A stretch of DNA of 64,000 bases from Deltaproteobacteria bacterium (GCA_018266075.1 JAFEBB010000033.1:22258-86257), one strand, 5' to 3'. Shown: positions 12,207 to 21,014, counted from the first letter of the stretch. The notes: generated from the letters alone by a model not told the origin. Program-made: numbers and translations.

Positions 12207-12922
12207 TGCACGTGCGCGTGCTGCTGGCGTTGGCGCTGATCGGCGGGTGCTCGACGTCGAAGCCTGCGCCGCAGCCGACGACGCCGGTGGAGCAGGGGCC
12301 CGCGCCGCTCGACGAGCTCGACAAGGCACATCGGGCCGACGCGGCCGGCGATCTCGCGGGCGCGCGGACGCACCTCGAGACCGCCATCAAGTGGGCGCCG
12401 AACCTGGGCATCGCGCACGTGGATCTCGCGGACGTGCTCATGCGGTCGGGCGATGAAGGTCCGGCGCTCGCGGCGGCGATCGATTCGGGCAAGAGGCTCG
12501 AGCCGACGAATCCGCGGCTCTGGCGCATCGCGGGCATGTACGCCGAGGACCAGGGTGACGCCGCGAATGCGATCTCCGCCTACGAGACCGCGTTGCGCTT
12601 CCAGCCCGGCGATCTCAAGTCGCGCTTCCGGCTTGCAGGGCTCTACGCGGGCGCGGGCAAGGTGAACGAGAGCATCTCCGCGTACCAGGCTGTGCTCGCG
12701 CAGGACGCAGCCGATCGCCGCGCGCGGCTGTCGCTGGCCGACGAGCTCATCAAGGCGCGCGATCTCTCTGGCGCCGAAGCCCAGCTGACCTTGCTGACGC
12801 AGCAGGATCCGAAGAACGCGCTCTACCAGCAGAAGTTGCAGGCGCTCCTGGTCCAGGAAGGCAAGGTCGCGCCGGAGAAGAACAACCGCAACCTGCGTCC
12901 GCTGCGGAAGAGCAAGCGCTGA
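12206..12922 (+). CDS. TPR-repeat lipoprotein
   Basis: The 238-residue product begins with a lipoprotein signal (LIGGC, cysteine 15) and a Pro/Thr-rich tether. It then has about five tetratricopeptide-like helical pairs (for example AHRADAAGDLAGARTHLETA and AISAYETALRFQPGDLKSR) and a basic tail. TPR proteins scaffold protein complexes; the partner is unknown. The ATG overlaps the stop of the peptidase gene, so the two are probably translationally coupled. A small stem-loop with CTGCCG and CGGCAG arms (about 12931-12950) lies after the stop. Confidence 0.85.
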   Translation: MHVRVLLALALIGGCSTSKPAPQPTTPVEQGPAPLDELDKAHRADAAGDLAGARTHLETAIKWAPNLGIAHVDLADVLMRSGDEGPALAAAIDSGKRLEPTNPRLWRIAGMYAEDQGDAANAISAYETALRFQPGDLKSRFRLAGLYAGAGKVNESISAYQAVLAQDAADRRARLSLADELIKARDLSGAEAQLTLLTQQDPKNALYQQKLQALLVQEGKVAPEKNNRNLRPLRKSKR

Positions 12923-12953
12923 GAGGGCGTCTGCCGCTAGACTCTCGGCAGGC

Positions 12954-13991
12954 ATGTCCTTCGACCTCGACCGACTCCTGCCGGCCGCGCCCACGAGCCC
13001 GCTCGACGAAACCGGCGCCCCGCGAATTGGCGCCTACGCGGGCTCCATGGAGCACGTGGACCTCGGCCCGCTCCGCGGCACCGGCCTGCGCGGCCGGCTG
13101 CGCCAGATCACCCGCGAGAAGCGCTGGACGTTCGTGATGCTGACCAGTCGCGACGTGGTCTGCTGCTTCGCGATCGTCGACCTCACCTACGCCGCCAACT
13201 GCTTCATCTTCGCGGCCGATCGCCACGACAAGAAGATGATCGTGGAGAAGAGCTTCCTCGGCCTGCCGGGCGTGAGCGCGCACGTGGCCGAGCGCCCCGG
13301 CGTGGGCGCGCGCGCGAGCTTCTCCGCCAAGGGCGCGGAGCTGCACGTCGAACGCGTGGGCGCGAAGTACCTGGGCACGGCGCGCGTCGACGACGGCAAG
13401 CTCAGCCTGAATTTCACGCTCGACACGCAGCCCGCCGCGCCCGCGGTGACGCTCATCGTCCCCGTGGCCGGCGGCATCTTGAATTGCACCCAGAAGTGGT
13501 CGGCGCTTCCGGCGCACGGCTCGCTCGTGGTCGGCGAGCGGCGCTACGACCTCGACGGCGGCTTCGGCGGCATGGACTACACGTACGGCCTGCTCGCGCG
13601 GGAGACGATCTGGCGCTGGGGCTTCGCGAGCGGCCTGGCGACCGACGGCACGCCCGTGGGCTTCAACGTGGGCGAGGGCATCAACAGCGCCGTTCCCGGC
13701 GAGAACGCGCTCTGGTTCGGCAACCAGCCCTGCTACCTGCCCGACGTGCGCTTCACCTTCGATCGCCAGAACCCGCTCGAGCCCTGGCGCATCCAGAGCG
13801 ACGACGGAAGCGTGGACCTGCGCTTCACCGGCGCCGGCTTCCACCGCGAGGCGCGCAACCTGGTCGTCGCCGCCAGCAAGTTCGTCCAGGTGGCGGGCGA
13901 GTTCTCGGGCAAGCTCCGCGGTCGCGGCGGCAAGGTCGTCGAGGTGCAGGGACTTCCGGGAGTGGTCGAAGATCAGTTCGTCCGCTGGTAG
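12954..13991 (+). CDS. DUF2804 domain-containing protein
   Basis: The 345-residue soluble protein matches the DUF2804 family over its whole length: N-terminal GAYAGSMEHVDL-type region, KRWTFVMLTSRDVVCCFAIVDLTYAANCFIF, and the conserved WRWGFASG, GFNVGEG and FTFDRQNPLEPW blocks. The family resembles lipocalin-like or hydroxyneurosporene-synthase-like beta folds, but no activity is established. It may have its own promoter, because a TAGACT box is at 12938-12943. Confidence 0.9.
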   Translation: MSFDLDRLLPAAPTSPLDETGAPRIGAYAGSMEHVDLGPLRGTGLRGRLRQITREKRWTFVMLTSRDVVCCFAIVDLTYAANCFIFAADRHDKKMIVEKSFLGLPGVSAHVAERPGVGARASFSAKGAELHVERVGAKYLGTARVDDGKLSLNFTLDTQPAAPAVTLIVPVAGGILNCTQKWSALPAHGSLVVGERRYDLDGGFGGMDYTYGLLARETIWRWGFASGLATDGTPVGFNVGEGINSAVPGENALWFGNQPCYLPDVRFTFDRQNPLEPWRIQSDDGSVDLRFTGAGFHREARNLVVAASKFVQVAGEFSGKLRGRGGKVVEVQGLPGVVEDQFVRW

Positions 13992-14045
13992 GAGGCGGCG
14001 CGCGGGTGTGAGATCGTCGAGCGCGCTGTTGCTGGGCCAGGAGCA

Positions 14046-15449
14046 ATGCACCTCACCGAAGACAACTACAAGCAGCTGCTCGCCGGCGAGGAGTTCCCCG
14101 GCTCGGAGGAGCTCGCCAAGCACCTCGAGTCGCCGTGCCCCGCGTGCGAGGCGTTCCTCGGCGAGCGCCGGCCGCAGAGCGTGCTCAAGCCGCTCCTGCT
14201 CACCCAGACCGTGCCCCCGAGCGCGCCTGCGGTGGCGACCAATCGGACGCCTGCGCGTCTGGTCTCGTGGCACCGCGCCGAGAACCTGGCGCTGATGCTC
14301 ACCGACATCAAGGGCTTCACCGAGCGCACCAGCCGCAAGACGCGCGCTGAGGTCGAGCGGCTCCTGCAAATCCACGAGGCGCTGATGCTGCCCGTGTTCC
14401 GCGCCTTCAACGGCGTGGTGCGCAAGAGCATCGGCGACGCCTATCTCGTGACTTTCGAGTCGCCCACCAACGCGGTGCTCTGCGGCGCGGCGATTCAGGA
14501 CCGGCTCTTCACCTTCAACCAGGCCGCGCCCGAGCCCGACCGCATGGAAGTGCGCGTGGTGCTCAACGCCGGCGAGGTGCGCGCCGAGCCGCGCGACGTC
14601 TTTGGCGAGCCGGTGCACATCGCCCAGCGCGTGGAAGAGGTCGCGGAGGCGAACGAGGTCACTCTCACCGAGGCCATGTTCCTGGTGATGAACAAGGCCG
14701 AGGTGCCCTCGGTGGAGCTGGGGCAGTTCGAGCTCCGCGGTATTAACGAAAAGGTAAAGCTCTTCAAGATCCCGCGCGGCGGGCGCACCGCGAATGGCGC
14801 GTCGCCGAATCCGAACCACGCGACCCTGCCGTTCGGCGGCCTCGGCCTGCAGCGCGCGGGCAAGCTCCCCGAAACCGACCTCGCGACGATCGAGCGCGCC
14901 CTCGTCGCCCGCCAGAGCCGCCGCGCGCTGGTGGCCCAGGCCCAGCGCTTCCTGCGCAGCCCGGAGGGCATCAAGGTCACCGCGGCCGTGGCGGGCGTGC
15001 TGTTGCTGGGCATCGTGGGCGTCAGCGTGAAAATGGCCATGAAGCCCAAGGTCGAGCGCGCCCTCGACGCCGGGAAGATGGCCGAAGCGCGCGAGCTCGT
15101 CGCCCTCATGCCCAAGGGCCCGGACAAGACCTACTGGCAGGCCCGCCTCGACGAGAAGGACGACGCCGGCCGCGCCATCCACGGCTACGTCACCGCCGCG
15201 CACGACAACGCCGAGTGGGTGAAGCCCTCCATCGAGCGGCTGGGGCTCATCGCCAAGGGCGGCAACTGCGAGATCAAGGTTCGCGTTGCCGACGCGCTGG
15301 GCGAGCTGGGCGAATCCGCTGGCCGCTCCGTGCTCGAGGACCTCAGCAAAGAACAGCCCGAGAAGGACGACTCCTTCCTCGGCCGCCTCCGCGACCCGTG
15401 CGATCCCGCGAAGCACGCCGAGAAGGCCCTCGAGAAGATCACCCACTGA
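14046..15449 (+). CDS. Class III nucleotidyl cyclase-like domain protein with transmembrane helix and helical C-terminus
   Basis: The 467-residue product has an N-terminal segment with a CPAC motif (about 33-36). A class III adenylate/guanylate cyclase homology domain follows (80-240), with metal-binding aspartates in LMLTDIKGF and SIGDAYLVTF. A variable linker precedes one transmembrane helix (about 320-340) and a helical C-terminal repeat-like region of 120 residues. The usual catalytic Asn-x-x-x-Arg pair reads VHIAQR: arginine is kept but the asparagine is histidine, so activity may be altered or lost and the domain may serve as a ligand sensor. ATG 14046 was chosen. An AT-rich motif copy is inside at 14743. 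Confidence 0.8.
   Translation: MHLTEDNYKQLLAGEEFPGSEELAKHLESPCPACEAFLGERRPQSVLKPLLLTQTVPPSAPAVATNRTPARLVSWHRAENLALMLTDIKGFTERTSRKTRAEVERLLQIHEALMLPVFRAFNGVVRKSIGDAYLVTFESPTNAVLCGAAIQDRLFTFNQAAPEPDRMEVRVVLNAGEVRAEPRDVFGEPVHIAQRVEEVAEANEVTLTEAMFLVMNKAEVPSVELGQFELRGINEKVKLFKIPRGGRTANGASPNPNHATLPFGGLGLQRAGKLPETDLATIERALVARQSRRALVAQAQRFLRSPEGIKVTAAVAGVLLLGIVGVSVKMAMKPKVERALDAGKMAEARELVALMPKGPDKTYWQARLDEKDDAGRAIHGYVTAAHDNAEWVKPSIERLGLIAKGGNCEIKVRVADALGELGESAGRSVLEDLSKEQPEKDDSFLGRLRDPCDPAKHAEKALEKITH
14743..14758. repeat. Dispersed AAC-N6-GTT site 3 (TTAAC gaaaag GTAAA)
   Basis: This copy is inside the cyclase-like gene, encoding Gly-Ile-Asn-Glu-Lys-Val-Lys. The left half-site is perfect; the right half-site has GTAAA instead of GTTAA. 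Confidence 0.5.
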
Positions 15450-15462
15450 CCCACCCGATTTC

Positions 15463-15485
15463 GCGTGTGGCCCCCACACGCCTTT
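15463..15485 (+). terminator. Possible intrinsic terminator after the cyclase-like gene
   Basis: GCGTGTGG (15463-15470) pairs perfectly with CCACACGC (15474-15481) across a three-base loop, followed by CTTTGG. The U-tract is weak. The hairpin lies between the stop at 15449 and the ATG at 15501, and covers the alternative GTG start at 15465, which argues against that start. Confidence 0.5.
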
Positions 15486-15500
15486 GGCAAGCTCATCGCG

Positions 15501-16427
15501 ATGCTCGGCAGCCTCCTCGCGCTGGCCCTCACTGCTGCGCCGCAGGTCCGGCAGGTGGTGATCTACCCGCTGCGCCACCCCGATGGCCGCGACGCCCAGG
15601 CGGCGGCGCTGCAGCGGCTGGTGGAGACGAGCCTCACTGCGCGCGGGGTCGTGCTCGGGACGGGCGGCAACGACGGCTTCGCCGCCTGCAACAGCGCCAC
15701 CTGCCTCAACTCGCGCACCCAGGCCCGGCCTGGTGAGGCGGCGGTGGTGGCGAGCTGGACGTCGTTCGGCGCGTCGTCGGTGCTCACCCTGGTCGTTGTG
15801 GATGACCGCGAAGGCCACCAGGCGTTCGAGCTCGCGGCGCCGGCGGCCAGCGACTTCGAGCTGCCGTTGATCGTCAACAGTCTCGCCACCCAGCTCGGCG
15901 ACAAGCTCGACCTGCCGCCGCCAGGCGAAGTGCGTCACCCCGAGGCGGACCACCTCACGTTCGGGCTCTCGCTGAAGGTCGGCAACACCATCGGCGCCAC
16001 GCAGTCCACGAGCAAGTTCTCGGGGTTGAACCTGAACTTCGCGCTCGAGGGCGACTACCTGGCCGCGCCCGAGTTCTGGCCATTCGTGGATCTCTCCGTC
16101 GTGCTCGCGCGCGCCACGAACGGCCAGCGCGTACAGCTGGTGCCTTTCCTGCTCGGCGCCAAGTACGTCTTCCGAAAAGGCCACGACCTGCGGCCGTTCC
16201 TGGGCATGGCGCTCGGGTTGAGCTTCCTCGCTCAGAACCCCGACGCCGACACCGGCACCTCGAGCACCTTCGAGGTCAACGGCGTCGGTGGCGTGAACTG
16301 GTCGCTCTTCGACGAGCTCGCGCTCGTCGCCGAAGCGAAGGCCAACTTGAACGGCCTGGAAGCGAGCGGGAGCTCGGGCCTGGTGGCCGCCATGCAATTC
16401 AACTTCGGCGCCCTGGTGCTGTTCTAA
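15501..16427 (+). CDS. Putative outer-membrane beta-barrel protein with periplasmic N-terminal domain
   Basis: I do not recognise a named family. The 308-residue product has a signal peptide (1-15, ALTAAP) and an N-terminal domain of about 120 residues containing two close cysteines (FAACNSATCLNS). That domain resembles periplasmic domains that precede barrels in myxobacterial proteins. From about residue 145 there are alternating amphipathic strands (LTFGLSLKVGNTIG, LNLNFALEGDYL and others), ending in LVLF with a terminal Phe as in outer-membrane proteins. The frame opens at GTG 15465, but ATG 15501 starts the signal and avoids the hairpin upstream. The stop overlaps the next ATG (TAATG). 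Confidence 0.6.
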   Translation: MLGSLLALALTAAPQVRQVVIYPLRHPDGRDAQAAALQRLVETSLTARGVVLGTGGNDGFAACNSATCLNSRTQARPGEAAVVASWTSFGASSVLTLVVVDDREGHQAFELAAPAASDFELPLIVNSLATQLGDKLDLPPPGEVRHPEADHLTFGLSLKVGNTIGATQSTSKFSGLNLNFALEGDYLAAPEFWPFVDLSVVLARATNGQRVQLVPFLLGAKYVFRKGHDLRPFLGMALGLSFLAQNPDADTGTSSTFEVNGVGGVNWSLFDELALVAEAKANLNGLEASGSSGLVAAMQFNFGALVLF

Positions 16428-17725
16428 TGCGGCCCATGCGAACCCAGCTCTCGCTCGTGCTCGGCTTTGCCCTCGCGGCCTGCACCAAGGAGCCGCCGCC
16501 GGCGCCGCCGGGTCGGCCCATCGACGTGTGCGCGGGCGTGTCCAACCAGGTCGACTGCGGCATCAAGCCCGAAGGTCCGCTGCCCGAGGGCTTCGACGCC
16601 GCTGCCAACTGCTACACCGTGGGCAACCAGCAGTTTCACTGCGGGCTCTTTGAAGCCGCGGCCGGCTCGTTCCAGCGCGCCACGCAGATGAAGCCCGACG
16701 CGCGCTACTTCCACGCCTACGGCGACGCGCTCTACCTCCAGGAGAAGTGGCAGTCGGCGCACGAGGCGTTCCGCAAGGCCGTGGAGCTCGACCCGAAGAA
16801 GCGCGAGAGCTGGGCACGCGTGGCCGAGATTGGCGTGCGCCTGCACCTGCTCGACGAGGTGCACGACGCCGCGCAGAAGGCGCTCGCGATCGATCCCAGC
16901 AAGCCCGACGTGATGCGCGCGGAGGCCGAGGCGTACGCGGCGGACTCGCAGTTCGACAAGGCGATCGATGAGCTCCACGCCGCCGAGAAGCTTGGGACGT
17001 CGCAGAACAAGCTCGAGTGTGCGCAGCAGGAAGTGGAGATCGCGTCGCTGAAGCTCAAGCGCCTGCAGAAGGACGGGGGGACCGATGATCGAATTGCGGA
17101 TGCCCAGGAGCAGGTCGCGGATGCGCTGGAGCGAGAGCTCAGCTTTGGCGACGGAAAGATCGCCGAGCAGGGCATCTATCGCTCGCTCGCCGATGCCCGG
17201 CTCGCCGCAGGACAGTTCGACAAGGCGGAAGCGGCGCTGCTCAAGTCGTCGGAGATGAACCCCAAGGACTTCATCAGCGCGCGCATGGTGGGCATGATCC
17301 GGGAGCAGCGCCACGACACCGCAGGCGCGCGCCAGGCGCTGCAAGCGTCGCTGAAAGTCGAGCCCAAGCAGGCCATGCCGTACATCGTCCTGGGCCGCAT
17401 CGACGCAGCCGCGGGCGACATGCCCTCAGCCAAGAAGGACTTCGACGAGGCGCTGAAGAACGAAGACGGCAAGGACGCCCTCGAAACGCGCCAGCTCGCC
17501 GAGCTCGCCACGAAGGTCGGCGCGAAGGACAAGGCCGAGGCGCTCTACAAGTCACTCGACGAAGATCCCGATCAGTCCGCGCGCGTGGATTTCTGGCTCG
17601 ATCAGGCCGCGGCGTCGAACGCGCTGGGCCACGCGGATGACGTGAAGAAGGCGTGCAAGCGCGCGCACGCGCTCGTCGAGACCGAGACCTGTCCGCCCAA
17701 GCCCGACGCTAGCCAGCACCGGTGA
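16427..17725 (+). CDS. TPR-repeat lipoprotein
   Basis: The 432-residue product has a lipoprotein signal (ALAAC, cysteine near residue 19), a Pro-rich tether, and a cysteine-containing region (NCYTVGNQQFHCG). At least seven TPR-like helical hairpins follow, for example AAGSFQRATQMKPDARYFHAYGDALY and AHEAFRKAVELDPKKRESWARVAE. It probably scaffolds an envelope complex. The start may be ATG 16427, overlapping the previous stop, or ATG 16436; both keep the signal. The 3' end overlaps the convergent gene at 17709 by 17 bases. Confidence 0.85.
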   Translation: MRPMRTQLSLVLGFALAACTKEPPPAPPGRPIDVCAGVSNQVDCGIKPEGPLPEGFDAAANCYTVGNQQFHCGLFEAAAGSFQRATQMKPDARYFHAYGDALYLQEKWQSAHEAFRKAVELDPKKRESWARVAEIGVRLHLLDEVHDAAQKALAIDPSKPDVMRAEAEAYAADSQFDKAIDELHAAEKLGTSQNKLECAQQEVEIASLKLKRLQKDGGTDDRIADAQEQVADALERELSFGDGKIAEQGIYRSLADARLAAGQFDKAEAALLKSSEMNPKDFISARMVGMIREQRHDTAGARQALQASLKVEPKQAMPYIVLGRIDAAAGDMPSAKKDFDEALKNEDGKDALETRQLAELATKVGAKDKAEALYKSLDEDPDQSARVDFWLDQAAASNALGHADDVKKACKRAHALVETETCPPKPDASQHR

Positions 17726-18212
17726 TCGTCGCGGCCAGCACCTCGCCCACGCTCACCGCGTTGATGCCGTGGACCACCGCGAGCCGCACGGGATCGAAGA
17801 GCAGGGCGGCCAGGTACCACGCCGGCGCGTAGTCGAGCCGCACCAGGCCGCGCACGTTGATGCCCGTGGCGCCGTAGTCCCACGGGCAGCGTCCGAGCAC
17901 ACGCCGCAAGATCGACCCGCTCGCAAACTCCATCGCGTAGATGACCGCCACGTACAGCGCCGCGCGCGCGGGCCACGACACCGCCGACATGTGCGTGCCG
18001 AGCTGATCCAGCGCGAGCATGCCCAGCCCGTAGATGGGGTGCATCCACAGGTAGGTGCGCGCGGTGGCAGCGCGGTCGCGGGCGAGCACCGCGCTCGCCC
18101 CGGTGAAGAGCACCTCCACCACCCAGCCCAGCAAGCCGTAGATGAAGAACCTCGCCAGCACGCCCGACCCCGCATCGCCGTCCGAAAAAAACCTAGGTAC
18201 TCGCCTTCGCAC
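17709..18212 (-). CDS. CmpB-type membrane protein (PF06541-like 'ABC transporter type IV' family)
   Basis: The product, 167 residues if GTG 18212 is used, has four to five transmembrane segments. It shows the family landmarks FFIYGLLGWVVE, the MHPIYGLGMLALD block, a conserved EFASG and CPWDYGATGINVRGLVRLDYAPAWYLAALLFD. This family is annotated as putative ABC transporter permease of unknown substrate; no ATPase is adjacent, so transport is unproven. The start is uncertain: GTG 18212 has no ribosome site, and an internal GTG just before LARFFIYG would remove about 17 residues. It is divergent from the sugar-epimerase operon. Confidence 0.7.
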   Translation of the reverse strand: MRRRVPRFFSDGDAGSGVLARFFIYGLLGWVVEVLFTGASAVLARDRAATARTYLWMHPIYGLGMLALDQLGTHMSAVSWPARAALYVAVIYAMEFASGSILRRVLGRCPWDYGATGINVRGLVRLDYAPAWYLAALLFDPVRLAVVHGINAVSVGEVLAATITGAG

Positions 18213-18283
18213 CCGGGAAGCGGGCGATGCACCTCGCCTTCATCCAGCGGTCAGAACAGGCGTCGCGAAGCGGATGGCTCGGT

Positions 18284-18312
18284 TTGACACCCCCGGGATC
18301 GCCCGCTAGCTT
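18284..18312 (+). promoter_or_regulatory. Sigma-70-type promoter for the sugar-nucleotide genes
   Basis: A consensus -35 TTGACA (18284-18289), a 17-base spacer and -10 TAGCTT (18307-18312) lie 36 bases upstream of the GTG at 18348. This is the best promoter match in the window. Confidence 0.75.
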
Positions 18313-18347
18313 GCCGCCGATTTTCATCCTTTCGACGGGAGCGCGGA

Positions 18348-19295
18348 GTGTCCGGACTGGGCGGCAAGCGTGTGGTGGTGATGGGCGGCGCTGGCTTCCT
18401 GGGTTCGCACCTGTGCGATGCCATCCTCGCCCAGGGCGGCAGCGCGGTGGCCGTCGACAACCTCGTCACCGGCGACCTGCGCAACATCGCGCACCTGCGC
18501 GAGAAGCCGAATTTCGAGTTCATGCAGCACGACGTCACCGTGCCCTTCGACGTGAAGGGCCAGGTCGACTACGTCCTGAACATGGCCTCGCCGGCCTCGC
18601 CCTTCGACTACGCGCGGCTGCCGATCGAGACCCTCCGCGTGGGCTCGCTGGGCACCGAGCACGGCTTGCAGCTCGCGCTGGCCAAGAAGGCCGTGTTCCT
18701 CCAGGCGTCCACCAGCGAGATCTACGGCGACCCGACCGTTCACCCGCAGCCCGAGAGCTACTGGGGCAACGTGAACTCCATCGGCCCGCGCAGCTGCTAC
18801 GACGAGGCCAAGCGCTACGGCGAGGCCATCGTCATGGCGTACCACCGCACCCACGGCGTGAAGACGCGCATGGTCCGCATCTTCAACACCTACGGGCCGC
18901 GCATGCGCACCGAGGACGGCCGTGTGGTGCCCGCGTTCGTGAGCCAGGCGCTGCGCAACGAGGACTTCACCATCTTCGGCGACGGCAGCCAGACGCGCTC
19001 CTTCTGCTACGTGGACGACGAGGTGCGCGGCATCCTGCTCCTCGCGCAGTCGGACGTGGCGGAGCCGGTGAACATCGGCAACCCGAACGAGTTCACCATG
19101 CTCCAGCTCGCCGAGGTGGCGCGGAAGGTGACCGGCTGCACCTCCAAGACTTCCTTCAAGCCGCTGCCCAAGGACGATCCCAAGCAGCGCAAGCCCGACA
19201 TCACCCGCGCCAAGCAGCTCCTCGGCTGGGAGCCGCAGATCCAGCTCGAAGAGGGATTGAAGCGCACGGTGGCGTGGTTCAAGACCCAGGTCTGA
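18348..19295 (+). CDS. SDR-family UDP-glucuronate decarboxylase (UDP-xylose synthase)-like
   Basis: The 315-residue enzyme has the NAD-binding GGAGFLGSH motif (13-21), the catalytic STSE and Tyr151-x3-Lys155 (SCYDEAKR), and the sequence [13 protein letters not shown] followed by [22 protein letters not shown] and [11 protein letters not shown]. These blocks are typical of UDP-glucuronic acid decarboxylases, which form UDP-xylose for polysaccharide or glycan synthesis. The start is GTG 18348 with purine-rich GGGAGCGCGGA upstream. A second epimerase follows 78 bases later. The cytosolic location is inferred from the lack of a signal or membrane helix. Confidence 0.88.
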   Translation: MSGLGGKRVVVMGGAGFLGSHLCDAILAQGGSAVAVDNLVTGDLRNIAHLREKPNFEFMQHDVTVPFDVKGQVDYVLNMASPASPFDYARLPIETLRVGSLGTEHGLQLALAKKAVFLQASTSEIYGDPTVHPQPESYWGNVNSIGPRSCYDEAKRYGEAIVMAYHRTHGVKTRMVRIFNTYGPRMRTEDGRVVPAFVSQALRNEDFTIFGDGSQTRSFCYVDDEVRGILLLAQSDVAEPVNIGNPNEFTMLQLAEVARKVTGCTSKTSFKPLPKDDPKQRKPDITRAKQLLGWEPQIQLEEGLKRTVAWFKTQV

Positions 19296-19373
19296 ACCGT
19301 CCGGCTGCGCGCATTGTGGCGGCGGGGCGGGGTGGGCACCTTTGCACCGCGGAAAGAACTCGGGAGGCGGGCC

Positions 19374-20315
19374 GTGAAGATCCTGGTCACCGGTGGCGCG
19401 GGCTTCATCGGCTCGCATGTGTGCGACGCGTTCCTGGCCAAGGGCCATGAGGTCCACGCGCTCGACGATCTCTCGTCGGGCAAGCGCGAGAACCTCGACC
19501 CGAAGGTGAAGCTCACCGTCGCCGACATCCGCAGCAAGGACGCGCAGGAGCTGATCCTCGCGCAGCGCTTCGACGCCATGGCGCACCTCGCCGCGCAGAT
19601 GGACGTGCGCCGCTCCGTGGCCGATCCGCGCTTCGACGCCGACGTGAACATCGGCGGCTTCATCAACCTGCTCGAGGCCTGCGTGAAGGCGGGCACGAAG
19701 CGCGTCGTCTTCTCGTCGACGGGCGGCGCCATCTACGGCGAGCAGGACGAGTTCCCCGCGAAGGAGTCGCACGCGACGCGGCCCGTGTCGCCGTACGGCA
19801 CCAGCAAGGCCGCGGGCGAGCTGTACCTCGGCTACTACAAGGCGCAGTTCAACCTGGGCTACTGCGCGCTGCGCTACGCGAACGTGTACGGGCCGCGTCA
19901 GAACCCGCATGGCGAAGCGGGCGTGGTGGCCATCTTCTCCGAGCGACTGCTCGATGGCCGGCCGTGCACCATCTTCGGCGACGGCAAGCAGACCCGCGAC
20001 TTCGTCTATGTGAAGGACGTGGCCCGCGCGAACGTGCTCGCGCTCGAGAGCGACTTCGTGGGGCCCGTGAACATCGGCACCGGCAAAGAGACCGACGTGA
20101 ACGAGCTCTACAAGCTGCTCGCGCAGGCCGCGGGCTCCAAGGCCGACGCGACGCACGCGCCGAAGAAGCCCGGCGAGCAGATGCGCTCGTGCATCGACAA
20201 CGGCCGCGCGCGCGAGCTCTTCGGCTGGAAGCCGGAGCGCAGCCTCGCCGACGGGCTCGCGGAGACGATCGCGTTCTTCCGCGGCGTGAAGTCGGGCTCG
20301 CGGCAGACGGCGTAG
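19374..20315 (+). CDS. NAD-dependent sugar-nucleotide epimerase (GalE/WbpP-like)
   Basis: The 313-residue enzyme starts at GTG 19374, six bases after a strong GGGAGG. It carries TGGAGFIGSH (6-15), the SSTGGAIYGE catalytic serine region, SPYGTSKAAGE with the Tyr-x3-Lys pair, and FGDGKQTRDFVYVKDVARAN. It belongs to the UDP-glucose 4-epimerase-like SDR group. Next to the UDP-xylose synthase-like gene it probably supplies precursors for exopolysaccharide or lipopolysaccharide. The exact substrate cannot be read from the sequence. The upstream frame to 19314 lacks a start signal. Confidence 0.88.
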   Translation: MKILVTGGAGFIGSHVCDAFLAKGHEVHALDDLSSGKRENLDPKVKLTVADIRSKDAQELILAQRFDAMAHLAAQMDVRRSVADPRFDADVNIGGFINLLEACVKAGTKRVVFSSTGGAIYGEQDEFPAKESHATRPVSPYGTSKAAGELYLGYYKAQFNLGYCALRYANVYGPRQNPHGEAGVVAIFSERLLDGRPCTIFGDGKQTRDFVYVKDVARANVLALESDFVGPVNIGTGKETDVNELYKLLAQAAGSKADATHAPKKPGEQMRSCIDNGRARELFGWKPERSLADGLAETIAFFRGVKSGSRQTA

Positions 20316-20858
20316 TCAGGCCGCACGACCGGAGATGACGACGCGGCGCACGGCGTGTCGCAGCCGAAGCCTTCGCTCCACGAAGCGCCGATACTCGCGC
20401 TGGTGCAGCTGACCGCAGCGCCGGTAGTGCAGCCCGGCGGCGATGACCGCCTCGCGATCGTCGTGCCAGACGCGCACGCGCTCCATCAGCCGCTCGTGAA
20501 GGGCCTCGAGCCGCTCGGGAGGTCGCGCGCGGTCGATTCGGAGCAGCGCCTGGACCAGCGTGTCGGCGTCGATCTCGTCGAGGTATTCGATCTCGCCGAG
20601 CATGTGGGCCTGGTAGCGCAGCGTCAGTGACGCCTCGGCCACCGCCTCCGCGCTCTCCGCGTGGGCAATCGTGGCCTGCACGAGCGCGTCACCCGCCCGG
20701 CAGAGCTGCTCGTGGACCGACTCGAGCCGCGCCCAGGCCGAGAGTGCGGCCTCCGCGGCGGACTCCGCCTCTGCATCCATCGACTCCAGAACGACGGCAA
20801 GGTCCTCGTTCAAGTCAGCGGGCGTGATGCACGGCGGCGAGAAGACGAAGTGGCGCAT
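20316..20858 (-). CDS. Hypothetical helical protein
   Basis: The family is not recognised. The start is ATG 20858, preceded by a near-perfect ribosome site AAGGAGG six bases away, which makes this a credible gene rather than a chance frame. The 180-residue product is rich in Ala, Glu, Arg and Leu and is probably all helical, with long amphipathic stretches (40-100, 110-170) and a strongly basic C-terminus. It has no signal peptide. It is convergent with the epimerase gene (stops one base apart), and its promoter should lie in 20859-21014, which contains a large inverted repeat. Confidence 0.65.
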   Translation of the reverse strand: MRHFVFSPPCITPADLNEDLAVVLESMDAEAESAAEAALSAWARLESVHEQLCRAGDALVQATIAHAESAEAVAEASLTLRYQAHMLGEIEYLDEIDADTLVQALLRIDRARPPERLEALHERLMERVRVWHDDREAVIAAGLHYRRCGQLHQREYRRFVERRLRLRHAVRRVVISGRAA

Positions 20859-20940
20859 GACAGCCTCCTTGCGCTCCCCGCTTTGCAGCATCTCGGCCAG
20901 CATCCAACCTCGCGAAACCTGGAGCTTGTCCCCGTGAGGT

Positions 20941-20977
20941 GTCCGCGGCGCGATCAGCCCGCGATCGCCGCGCGGAC
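20941..20977. repeat. Imperfect 15-bp inverted repeat between divergent genes
   Basis: The arms 20941-20955 and 20963-20977 pair over 15 bases with two central mismatches, around a seven-base loop. It lies between the divergent starts at 20858 and 21015 and has no T-tract, so an operator or a structured leader is more likely than a terminator. Confidence 0.5.
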
Positions 20978-21014
20978 GGTGTCGGCGCCTGGACGGATGT
21001 GCTAGGTCAGCGCG

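Noticed and set aside
12926..12953. Stem-loop CTGCCG/CGGCAG before DUF2804 as a terminator
   Set aside because: It has a six-base stem and no T-tract, and overlaps a TAGACT box; left as a note only.
12750..16397. 1215-codon open frame on the minus strand, antisense to several genes
   Set aside because: It is antisense to five genes with recognised domains or signals (TPR, DUF2804, cyclase, barrel). Its composition (His, Arg, Glu, Ala-rich) is typical of the shadow frame of high-GC third codon positions.
18180..18205. ACCTAGGT palindrome with adjacent A-run near 18190 as a terminator or operator
   Set aside because: It is only eight bases and lies within the coding start of the CmpB-type gene if GTG 18212 is used; not convincing.
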